Shown: piece by piece, positions 1-6,483 of the stretch
Layout: each line of letters begins with the position of its first letter
How positions within the stretch are numbered: the stretch's first letter is position 1
Assembly: GCA_902158745.1 (NCBI GenBank)
Contig: CABGHH010000065.1
Span: forward strand, 1-8,393
Direction of reading: 5' to 3'
From: Candidatus Methanolliviera sp. GoM_asphalt
Lineage (GTDB): Archaea > Halobacteriota > Methanoliparia > Methanoliparales > Methanoliparaceae
DNA length: 8,393 nt
Position numbers and translations under genes: made by a program
Notes under the pieces: model-generated
What the model saw: the letters and a program-made list of their open reading frames with translations, nothing else
Told to the model about the DNA's origin: nothing
Databases searched by the model: none

Positions 1-519
1 ACGTTCGATATGGATCCTCGATTGGGGCACAGCATCATCGTTCAGAGGATCTCTACAGGTGAAACCGTGATGGCATCTTGGAGACCTGGGGTAAATTGTG
101 TCCCCGTCAGCAAGATAAATCCGGAACCCTATGAATTGTGGAGCGCCTATCCTCAGCCAACTACTTCAGTAGGAAAGCATATTACCTGGGAGCCAGAAGT
201 GGATACAAATAGATTGATAGAGTTAAAGATGAAGCTCTGGGGAAGAAAATACGAGATTAGCCCAGAAGAACTCACCGAACTTGCGTGGCTACAGAGAAAA
301 CACGTGGAGGAGATATTAACACATCCGCTAGAAGAGAGCTATCAGGTAAAGCATCTTCCAGACTTTAAGTGGGAGAAACCAGGATACGATAGTATAATCA
401 GAAGAAAGGATATCATGTTCAAGAACTACCCACAGATGTATAGCCCATCGGCTGGGACAGAAGAGGAATGGCTTAAAGAGAAAGCAGTTGATCGACATGA
501 GGAGATGATGAAGGAATAA
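1..519 (+). CDS. C-terminal part of an unrecognised protein upstream of the tungstate transport genes
   Basis: The frame is open from the first base, so this is the 3' end of a gene that starts outside the window. The ATG at 10 is internal or unproven, with only 9 bases visible before it. The visible 172 residues are soluble and charged, have no membrane segment and only one Cys (in VNCVPVS), and carry seven Trp plus many Pro and Tyr. The tail is acidic and helical (ending HEEMMKE). I do not recognise the family, and I see no Fe-S, AOR or DMSO-reductase motif. It ends 5 bases before the WtpA-TupA fusion gene, so the two are very likely co-transcribed. A tungsten or molybdenum enzyme, or a partner of one, would fit this context, but that is inference from position only. 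Confidence 0.75.
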   Translation, partial: TFDMDPRLGHSIIVQRISTGETVMASWRPGVNCVPVSKINPEPYELWSAYPQPTTSVGKHITWEPEVDTNRLIELKMKLWGRKYEISPEELTELAWLQRKHVEEILTHPLEESYQVKHLPDFKWEKPGYDSIIRRKDIMFKNYPQMYSPSAGTEEEWLKEKAVDRHEEMMKE

Positions 520-524
520 TTTTC

Positions 525-2324
525 ATGAATAAAAATACGGTAATTTTGATTGCAGTCTTGATCTGCATAGTTGGAGGCACTGCCGCGTGGATGGCGTTCG
601 TACAGCCTCCAACAGAGATGACCAAGATCAAGGTCTTCCATGCCGGAAGTCTTGCTCTCCCTTTTGACAAAGTTGAGAAAGAGTTCGAAGATCAGCATCC
701 AAATGTGGATCTCCAGAGAAAATCCTCTGGAAGCGTAAAAGCCGTCAGAGAGATAACGGATATCGGAGAGGTCGCAGATGTAATTGCGGTGGCAGACTAT
801 AGCTTAATTCCAGATATGATGGAACCCAAATATGCGGACTGGTATCTTCAATTTGCCAAAAATGAGATGGTGCTTGCATACACAGATCAAAGTAAGTATG
901 CGAGCGGGATAAAAGGAGACAATTGGTACGAAATTTTAGAGAGACCATACGTAAGATTCGGTTTTTCAAATCCAAATTTGGATCCCTGTGGATATAGGAC
1001 ACTGATGGTATTCAAACTCGCGGATATCTATTATGGTACCCACGTTTCCGACTTGATCACCAAAAATACGGAGATCACGATAGACGAGAACGGTGGGAAA
1101 TATCTCGTGAAAGTTCCTGATCGTCTAAATCAAAGAGGAGAGGTGACCATCCGGGATAAATCCGTAGACCTGGTACATTTAGTTAAAGCTAATGAGATCG
1201 ACTATGCATTTGAATATAGAAGCGTTGCGGTGCAGCATGGATTAAAATTCGTCGATCTACCCTCACAGATCGACTTGAGTAACGTGAATTACAAAGATCT
1301 CTATAAACAGGTAGAGGTGATGGACGCTACTGGGAGGATTATAACTGGCAAACCGATCGTTTATGGCATAACAGTGCCAAAGAATACGATAAACAAGGAA
1401 TTGGGCATCGAGTTCGTCAAATTTGTAATAGGAGATGAAGGACAGAAGATATTTAGAGATTTTGGACAGATTCCGATCGTCCCGGCGGTTGGTGTTGGTA
1501 ATGTGCCAGAAGAATTATTGCCTCTTATTGAAGAAGATAAAAATACGCTTAAATTGGCAACTGGTAGTCCCTACGAGCTTGGATTGATAGACGCGTTAAC
1601 AAAACCATTCGAGGAGAAAAACGGTTGTTATGTCGAGGTGATAAAAGCGGGAAGCGGCAAGGCACTCGATCTTGCGAGGGTGGGTAAGGTGGATCTGGTG
1701 ATCGTGCATGCTCCCGCAGCGGAGGAGAAATTTGTCGCAGACGGATACGGCTTGGGTAGGACCCCTGTAATGTACAACGATTTCGTGATCGTTGGGCCAA
1801 AGAACGATCCAGCCGGAATAAAAGGCATGACAGATGCGGCTGAGGCGTACAGAAAGATAGCAGAGAATAGATCACTATTCTTCTCCAGGGGTGATGATTC
1901 TGGAACACATAAGAAAGAGATGACAATCTGGGATGAAGCAGGAATAATGCCAGGCGGAGACTGGTATCGAGAGACCGAAGAGTTCATGGGGGCAACATTA
2001 AAGATCGCAGACGAAAATGAAGGATATTTCATGACCGATAGGAGCACCTACATCACGATGAGGGATGATCTCAATCTAGAAATTTTAGTCGAGGGGGATC
2101 CTGATCTGGTCAACTATTATTCTGCCATCGCGGTAAATCCAGAGAAGTGCCAAAACATTAATTATGAGTTGACAAGGGCGTTTATCGAATACATCGTCTC
2201 GCCGGAGGGACGGACGATGATCGAGAACTTTGGAAGAGATAAATATGGTGAACCACTGTACCACCTATTTGGCGCGAATATGATTGGACAAGAGGAGACG
2301 CAAAAGGTTATGATGAGTGGATAG
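525..2324 (+). CDS. wtpA: Fused WtpA-TupA tungstate/molybdate-binding protein
   Basis: Extracytoplasmic oxyanion receptor for an ABC importer, 599 residues, about twice the usual length. Residues 6-26 are a hydrophobic signal or anchor. The only Cys there (C14) is not in a lipobox, so an uncleaved membrane anchor is likely. Residues 34-335 match WtpA/ModA-type receptors: the HAGSL motif (39-43), SSGS (67-70), LDPCGYR around D153, YAFEYRS around E230, and the usual ending EGQKIF...GNVPEELLPLI. D153 and E230 are the likely carboxylates of six-coordinate W/Mo binding, as known for archaeal WtpA. Residues 341-585 match TupA: VHAPAAEEKFV (394-404), MYNDFVIVGPKNDPAG (416-431), SRGDDSGTHKKE (454-465) and FMTDRSTY. 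The TupA half has no signal peptide of its own, and its first motif reads TGSP instead of the usual TTTS. The start at 525 follows a GAAGGA-type site at 510-515. The reading frame is continuous with no stop at the junction. Confidence 0.93.
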   Translation: MNKNTVILIAVLICIVGGTAAWMAFVQPPTEMTKIKVFHAGSLALPFDKVEKEFEDQHPNVDLQRKSSGSVKAVREITDIGEVADVIAVADYSLIPDMMEPKYADWYLQFAKNEMVLAYTDQSKYASGIKGDNWYEILERPYVRFGFSNPNLDPCGYRTLMVFKLADIYYGTHVSDLITKNTEITIDENGGKYLVKVPDRLNQRGEVTIRDKSVDLVHLVKANEIDYAFEYRSVAVQHGLKFVDLPSQIDLSNVNYKDLYKQVEVMDATGRIITGKPIVYGITVPKNTINKELGIEFVKFVIGDEGQKIFRDFGQIPIVPAVGVGNVPEELLPLIEEDKNTLKLATGSPYELGLIDALTKPFEEKNGCYVEVIKAGSGKALDLARVGKVDLVIVHAPAAEEKFVADGYGLGRTPVMYNDFVIVGPKNDPAGIKGMTDAAEAYRKIAENRSLFFSRGDDSGTHKKEMTIWDEAGIMPGGDWYRETEEFMGATLKIADENEGYFMTDRSTYITMRDDLNLEILVEGDPDLVNYYSAIAVNPEKCQNINYELTRAFIEYIVSPEGRTMIENFGRDKYGEPLYHLFGANMIGQEETQKVMMSG

Positions 2325-2332
2325 AGGAAAGG
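2324..2332 (+). promoter_or_regulatory. Ribosome binding site deciding the wtpB start
   Basis: GAGGAAAGG lies 8 bases before the ATG at 2341. This favours 2341 over the in-frame GTG at 2317, which would overlap the end of the upstream gene and add eight hydrophilic residues ahead of the first membrane helix. Confidence 0.6.
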
Positions 2333-2340
2333 CTAAAAAT

Positions 2341-3117
2341 ATGAGAATAAAGCAAGAAAAGATGCTCATATTCTTCTGTATACTTAGTTTTTTCATTCTA
2401 TTTTTTATAATTATTGTCCTAGCTGAGCCGATCTTTTCGCAGTTTCTCTTCAGTCTCGATGATTTTTTCTCCACTTGTAGAGATCCAGAGGTCTTGAGTT
2501 GTATAGGGCTAACAATCGGTACTTCCTTTCTTGCAACGGGGGTAGCGTCCTTATTTGGCATTCCTCTCGCTTATATTCTTGCCAGAAAAGAGTTCTTTGG
2601 GAAGAGGATGGTGGAGAGTGTTGTGGATCTCCCGATCATGGTTCCGCATATGGTCGCGGGAATCGCTTTATTCTCCGTATTCCATCGTCATGGATTAATA
2701 GGAGCACCTCTCTCCCCGATCATCAAATTCTTCGATGCGATTCCGGGCATCGTCGTTGCCATGTTATTCGTTTCGGCTCCATTTCTCATAAATCCGGTGA
2801 GGGAGGGCTTTCAGTCCGTCGATCCACATTTAGAAAACGTTGCAAGATCGCTCGGTGCCTCCGAATGGAAGGCGTTTTATAAGGTCACGATTCCCATTGC
2901 ATACAGACACATATTATCTGGGATTGGGATGAGTTGGGGTAGAGGGGTCAGCGAGTTTGCAGCTGTGTTACTCTTGGCATACTATCCAATGGTTGCATCA
3001 ACGCTAATATACGAGAGATTCTTGATGTATGGGTTGGCAGGTTCAAGACCGATCGCGGTCCTGCTGATGCTCATCTGCCTGGGCATATTCCTCTCATTCA
3101 GGTCGGTTAGAAGATGA
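2341..3117 (+). CDS. wtpB: Tungstate/molybdate ABC transporter permease WtpB
   Basis: Membrane channel subunit that receives W/Mo oxyanion from the fused receptor. With the ATG at 2341 it is 258 residues, close to the usual WtpB/ModB size. Hydrophobic segments lie near residues 8-28, 50-80, 96-114, 131-150, 190-214 and 237-254. The first segment is strongly hydrophobic (FFCILSFFILFFIIIVLA). The cytoplasmic EAA loop that docks on the ATPase is at about 165-189 (ENVARSLGAS...IPIAYR). It is followed by the RGVSEFAA motif (201-208), typical of this permease group. The loop looks intact. The stop overlaps the wtpC start as ATGA, implying translational coupling. Nothing in this gene suggests decay, which contrasts with its ATPase partner. 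Confidence 0.93.
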   Translation: MRIKQEKMLIFFCILSFFILFFIIIVLAEPIFSQFLFSLDDFFSTCRDPEVLSCIGLTIGTSFLATGVASLFGIPLAYILARKEFFGKRMVESVVDLPIMVPHMVAGIALFSVFHRHGLIGAPLSPIIKFFDAIPGIVVAMLFVSAPFLINPVREGFQSVDPHLENVARSLGASEWKAFYKVTIPIAYRHILSGIGMSWGRGVSEFAAVLLLAYYPMVASTLIYERFLMYGLAGSRPIAVLLMLICLGIFLSFRSVRR

Positions 3118-3920
3118 TAGAGATAAAAAAAATGTGTAAGGACTGGAAGGACTTCTCGCTAAAAGAGATAAACTTGGAGATTAAAAAAGGCGAGTATTTC
3201 GTCATTTTGGGCCCAACCGGCGCTGGAAAGACGTTACTTCTGGAGATGATTGCAGGCTTTCACTTACCAGATGAGGGAGAGATCTGGATCGATGGTGAAG
3301 ATGTGACCACCTATCCGCCTGAAGATAGGAATATCGGTTTTATCTATCAGGATTACTCACTCTTCCCGCACCTAAGCGTCATCGGAAATATACGGTTTGG
3401 ACCAGAGTTGAAAGGCATTCCCAAAGACGATATAGAGAGAGAATCGAATGAGATTATGAGGTTGCTCGGGATATCACACCTATCGCATAGATATCCTAAT
3501 ACGCTCAGTGGAGGGGAACAGCAAAAGGTTGCGATCGCACGCGCCATCATAACGAGACCAAGTGTACTATTGCTCGATGAGCCATTGAGTGCTTTGGATC
3601 GGAGAACTCAGGATCTTTTGAGAGTTAATGCCGTCTCCGACTATGGAGAAGGAGAAGTGAAGATCTTTGTGAGACCGGAGGATATCTTAATATCGAAGAA
3701 GATGCAGGAGAGCAGTGCGAGAAATAGTATAAGAGGGAAGATCATTAAGATAACAAACTTTGGTGTGGTCATTCATCTTCAACTCGATAACGGCTTGATC
3801 GCGTCTGTAACGAAGTTATCTGCGGAGGATCTTAAATTAAGAATAGGAGGAGAGGTATACGCCTCATTTAAGGCTACCTCGGTGCATGTGGTAAAAAAAA
3901 AGGAGATTCTAGAGCGATGA
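3114..3920 (+). CDS. wtpC: Tungstate/molybdate ABC transporter ATPase WtpC with an internal deletion
   Basis: ATPase subunit of the importer, 268 residues where WtpC/ModC proteins usually have about 340-360. Intact motifs in order: Walker A GPTGAGKT (33-40), Q-loop YQDYSLFPH with Q79, signature LSGGEQQ (131-137), Walker B VLLLDEP (151-157) and D-loop SALD (159-162). After RRTQDLLR (163-170) it passes directly to VNAVSDYGEGEVKIFVRPED, which belongs near the TOBE region of WtpC, and the C-terminal TOBE part then reads normally to SFKATSVHVV. The strands carrying the switch histidine (a THD-like motif) and the following core are absent, roughly 85-95 residues by comparison with the family. No frameshift is needed, because both sides are in one frame across 3621-3626. 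Such a protein should bind ATP but would not be expected to hydrolyse it normally. It could be a true deletion, an assembly error, or a subunit relying on another ATPase. The start is the ATGA overlap with wtpB. Confidence 0.85.
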   Translation: MIEIKKMCKDWKDFSLKEINLEIKKGEYFVILGPTGAGKTLLLEMIAGFHLPDEGEIWIDGEDVTTYPPEDRNIGFIYQDYSLFPHLSVIGNIRFGPELKGIPKDDIERESNEIMRLLGISHLSHRYPNTLSGGEQQKVAIARAIITRPSVLLLDEPLSALDRRTQDLLRVNAVSDYGEGEVKIFVRPEDILISKKMQESSARNSIRGKIIKITNFGVVIHLQLDNGLIASVTKLSAEDLKLRIGGEVYASFKATSVHVVKKKEILER

Positions 3921-3926
3921 GGTGAT
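3919..3926 (+). promoter_or_regulatory. Strong Shine-Dalgarno site of moeA
   Basis: GAGGTGAT matches the complement of the usual archaeal 16S rRNA 3' end over eight bases. It overlaps the wtpC stop codon and lies 5 bases before the moeA ATG at 3932. It supports that start and co-transcription with the transporter genes. Confidence 0.7.
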
Positions 3927-3931
3927 GAGAT

Positions 3932-5146
3932 ATGAAGACGAGACCTTTTGAGAGACTGATCTCAATCGAAGATGCGATAGAGATCGTAGAATCGAAGATA
4001 ACGCCGATAGATAGAAGGGAGAAGATACCAATCGATCTAACAGTGGATCGGATACTTGCAAGAGATATAAAAGCTCATTTTAATGTCCCCCCATTCAATC
4101 GATCAGCGATGGATGGATACGCCGTCATTGCTAATGATACATTCGGCGCAGGCCAATTCAATTCAAAGATACTAAGAATTAAAGGATCTGTCCATGCGGG
4201 AGAGGTTGCGGATGTCGAGATCGATCGAGGAGAGTGCGTTGAGGTTGCGACAGGAGCAAGGATGCCAAAAAATAGTGATGCGGTGGTTGTCGTCGAGAAT
4301 ACCGAGGGAGAGAAAGATACCGTCAAGATCTTTGAGCCTGTTCATCTTGGGAAGAACGTCTCGAATGCGGGAGGAGATATTAAAGAGGGAGAAGTGATAT
4401 TGAAGGATGGAGAACTATTGGATCCGGGAAAGATAGGCGTTCTTGCATCATTAGGCATCGGAGAGATTGAGGTCTATGAGATGCCAAAGATAGGGATCTT
4501 ACCGACGGGGGATGAGGTATGCCCGATCGGAATGCCTCTGAAAGAAGGAAAGGTTTATGATATCAATTCCCATACGGTAAGTGCTCTGGTGAGATCGAAC
4601 GGGGGAGTCGCACAGGAGTATGCAATCGTCAAAGACAGATTTGAAGATATAAAAAGATCGATAGAGACGGCTTTAGAAAATGATATCATCGTCTTCTCAG
4701 CAGGATCTTCGGTTGGGGAGAGGGATATTCTGATCGACGTTATTGGCGAAATCGGAAAAGTTCTATTTCATGGTGTACAGATGAAGCCGGGGATGCCAAC
4801 ATTGTTTGGTATGATCGAGAATAAGCCTATCTTCGGCATGGCAGGATATCCAACGTCATGCTTGATAAATTCATACGTCTTTCTTCTACCAGCGATGAGA
4901 AAGATGGCGAGATTGCCCAGAAAGAAATATACGAAGATCAAAGCGAATATTTCGAGGAGGGTCGTCTCCACGTTAGGAAGAAGGCAATTCTTGACGGTGA
5001 AGGTGCGAGACGGAAAAGCTATTCCTGTCTTTAAGGAGTCGAGCACAATAACGAGCGTTTCAAATTCAGATGGATTCATCGAGATACCGAATGATGTAAA
5101 TTTGGTTGAAGATGGGAAGGAGGTGTTGGTTAAGCTATGGCAGTGA
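3932..5146 (+). CDS. moeA: Molybdopterin molybdenumtransferase MoeA
   Basis: Inserts molybdenum, or tungsten in many archaea, into adenylylated molybdopterin in the cytoplasm, the last common step of cofactor assembly. At 404 residues it is normal length for MoeA without an extra C-terminal binding-protein domain. The N-terminal domain has PPFNRSAMDGYAV (53-65, with D61) and VATGARMP (105-112). GGDI at 147-150 supplies the conserved Asp. The central MoCF domain has ILPTGDEV (189-196), FSAGSSVGERD (255-265), the substrate loop MKPGMPT (284-290) and GYPTSC (305-310). GYPT replaces the bacterial GLPG, a difference I believe is common in archaeal MoeA. Domain IV follows from about 335. It lies 11 bases after wtpC behind a strong ribosome binding site, so metal import and metal insertion appear to be co-expressed. 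Confidence 0.95.
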   Translation: MKTRPFERLISIEDAIEIVESKITPIDRREKIPIDLTVDRILARDIKAHFNVPPFNRSAMDGYAVIANDTFGAGQFNSKILRIKGSVHAGEVADVEIDRGECVEVATGARMPKNSDAVVVVENTEGEKDTVKIFEPVHLGKNVSNAGGDIKEGEVILKDGELLDPGKIGVLASLGIGEIEVYEMPKIGILPTGDEVCPIGMPLKEGKVYDINSHTVSALVRSNGGVAQEYAIVKDRFEDIKRSIETALENDIIVFSAGSSVGERDILIDVIGEIGKVLFHGVQMKPGMPTLFGMIENKPIFGMAGYPTSCLINSYVFLLPAMRKMARLPRKKYTKIKANISRRVVSTLGRRQFLTVKVRDGKAIPVFKESSTITSVSNSDGFIEIPNDVNLVEDGKEVLVKLWQ

Positions 5147-5331
5147 AATTCCACTCTTTCAACTTTGGGTCCCAATCTTCAATCGGATGGATAAAAGATA
5201 TGGATGTATTTTCAAAGAAATTAAACATGAGAGAACATCTATTGATCATGCTCTGGCATGTCGTATGTGATTCTACCGAAGAGATACCATCTGATCAAGA
5301 TTCAGGAGATTCAGTTAGTTATTTATATTAG
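5137..5331 (+). CDS. Possible small protein overlapping the moeA stop (doubtful)
   Basis: A 64-codon ORF whose ATG overlaps the moeA end by 10 bases, with GGAGGTG at 5119-5125 upstream. That site also encodes Lys-Glu-Val in MoeA, so it may be chance. The product (starting MAVKFHSFNFG, ending DSVSYLY) has no hydrophobic segment or motif I recognise. Its last codons coincide with the TATA-like box of the next gene. It could be a small gene, the remnant of a decayed one, or noncoding spacer. If it is not coding, 5147-5370 is a 224-base spacer whose only recognisable contents are the promoter elements listed separately. Confidence 0.25.
   Translation: MAVKFHSFNFGSQSSIGWIKDMDVFSKKLNMREHLLIMLWHVVCDSTEEIPSDQDSGDSVSYLY
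5322..5330 (+). promoter_or_regulatory. TATA-like box for the CARDB-domain gene
   Basis: TTTATATTA is centred about 45 bases before the ATG at 5371. By archaeal spacing, transcription would begin near 5350, leaving about 20 bases of leader that includes the GGAGAT site at 5359-5364. This suggests the gene is transcribed separately from the tungstate operon. Confidence 0.45.
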
Positions 5332-5370
5332 AAACAGGAATGATCTTTTAGTTCTGTTGGAGATAAAAAA

Positions 5371-6474
5371 ATGAACGATGGTAAAATTGTTAAAACAGTT
5401 TTTATCTGTCTCATATTGTGTGTTACTGTGGCATCGGTGGCATCGGCGGGGTATCCTTATGGTCCCAAGACATCATCGCAGAAGAATATTGAGATCGTCG
5501 ATTTAATCGTATCCCCAACAATGCCCATCCTGGATGAACCTATAGACATCGTCGTGATCGTCAGGAACAACGGTGGGTCATCAGAAAATGTTAGGGTCGT
5601 GATAAAGAGTGAGTGGGGGGAAATGATTGAAGAGAGGGACAAGATTAGACCTAAAGATAATATATCTCATAGTCAGGAAGAGATCAAGCAAGATGGCCGC
5701 TTGGTCACTAAGTTGAAGAGTTGTTGTAATCGTCACGATAATCAGCAGAACTCACAGCCAAACGAAGTGCTGACCAACTTCGTTGGTGGCATGCCAAAAA
5801 CTTCGTTTTTAAGCAATTCCTCTCATATTTATCATCCTGATTATCGGAGATTAAGGCATCAAGAAACGATTAAGACGTTAGATAACGTTCTGTTGCGCCC
5901 AGGAGAGAGCCGATCTGTGAGATGTAGATACATACCCAGATACGACCCGAGAGACAATGACATTCTAAAAAAGAAGAATAAATCATACATAATAAGCGCA
6001 AGAGTAACATCTGATCATACAAGCCACTTTGATTCAATGAGTAAGAGCATAACGGTCGTATCAGAGCCGCCGAGACATGATCTCTTGATATCCAGTGTGT
6101 GCGACGAAAGAGGACGCACGTTTTATAACGATGAGTATGGGAATCCGTTTAGTGCGATAAAAATGATCGAGGGTGAATCGAGAGCTATTCGTGTGATGAT
6201 TAAGAACGAGAGCAGGGTCTTCTATGAAGATGCCGTTGTATCGGTTAAAATGGGTGGAAAAGATGGAAGGATTCTCGGGGCGAGCGCGGTAAAAATAGGG
6301 CCCAAAGAGGTTGTCGCCGTCACAATAAGTTTGGACGCTAAAGATATCAGGCCTGGTACATACGAGCTGTATGTAGAGGTAAAACCAGTTGAAGGAGAGA
6401 TCAATCTTGCGAATAATTCAACCACTAAGATACTAATCGCAGAAGAGAAGCAAGACCGTAGAATGAAAAGATAG
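5371..6474 (+). CDS. Secreted protein with two CARDB/Ig-like domains
   Basis: A 367-residue exported protein of unknown function. Residues 1-26 form a signal peptide: a short positive start, a hydrophobic core (VFICLILCVTVASV), and a likely cleavage after ASA. The first CARDB-like beta domain starts near 39 (NIEIVDLIVSPTMPILDEPI, then IVVIVRNNGG) and resumes near 174 with LLRPGESRSVRCRY and SYIISARVTSD. Between them, about residues 97-172 form a polar segment rich in Asn, Gln, Ser, His and Lys with a Cys-Cys pair at 118-119, which looks like an insertion. The second domain runs from about 236 to 355 (HDLLISSV, RAIRVMIKNE, GTYELYVEVKPVEGEINLANNS) and has the usual CARDB ending. There is no C-terminal membrane helix or sorting signal, so it is secreted or held by partners. 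Family members are often surface or adhesion-type proteins, but no specific role can be read here. GGAGAT at 5359-5364 supports the start. Confidence 0.85.
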   Translation: MNDGKIVKTVFICLILCVTVASVASAGYPYGPKTSSQKNIEIVDLIVSPTMPILDEPIDIVVIVRNNGGSSENVRVVIKSEWGEMIEERDKIRPKDNISHSQEEIKQDGRLVTKLKSCCNRHDNQQNSQPNEVLTNFVGGMPKTSFLSNSSHIYHPDYRRLRHQETIKTLDNVLLRPGESRSVRCRYIPRYDPRDNDILKKKNKSYIISARVTSDHTSHFDSMSKSITVVSEPPRHDLLISSVCDERGRTFYNDEYGNPFSAIKMIEGESRAIRVMIKNESRVFYEDAVVSVKMGGKDGRILGASAVKIGPKEVVAVTISLDAKDIRPGTYELYVEVKPVEGEINLANNSTTKILIAEEKQDRRMKR

Positions 6475-6483
6475 AGAAGGTTG

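Noticed and set aside
1549..2047. Long minus-strand open frames inside the TupA half of the receptor gene
   Set aside because: They lie wholly opposite a well-supported coding region, and their products are Ser/Pro/Arg-rich without family motifs, as expected for antisense shadows.
2317..2340. GTG at 2317 as the start of the WtpB permease
   Set aside because: It overlaps the upstream gene, adds a hydrophilic extension, and leaves the GAGGAAAGG site inside the coding region. The ATG at 2341 has correct spacing from that site.
3621..3626. A frameshift explaining the short WtpC
   Set aside because: Motifs before and after the junction read in the same frame and there is no leftover sequence that could encode the missing H-loop, so it is an in-frame absence.
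3893..3901. Run of nine A bases near the wtpC end as a slippage site
   Set aside because: It encodes Lys codons only a few residues before the stop, and slippage there would change just the last residues. I see no support for recoding.
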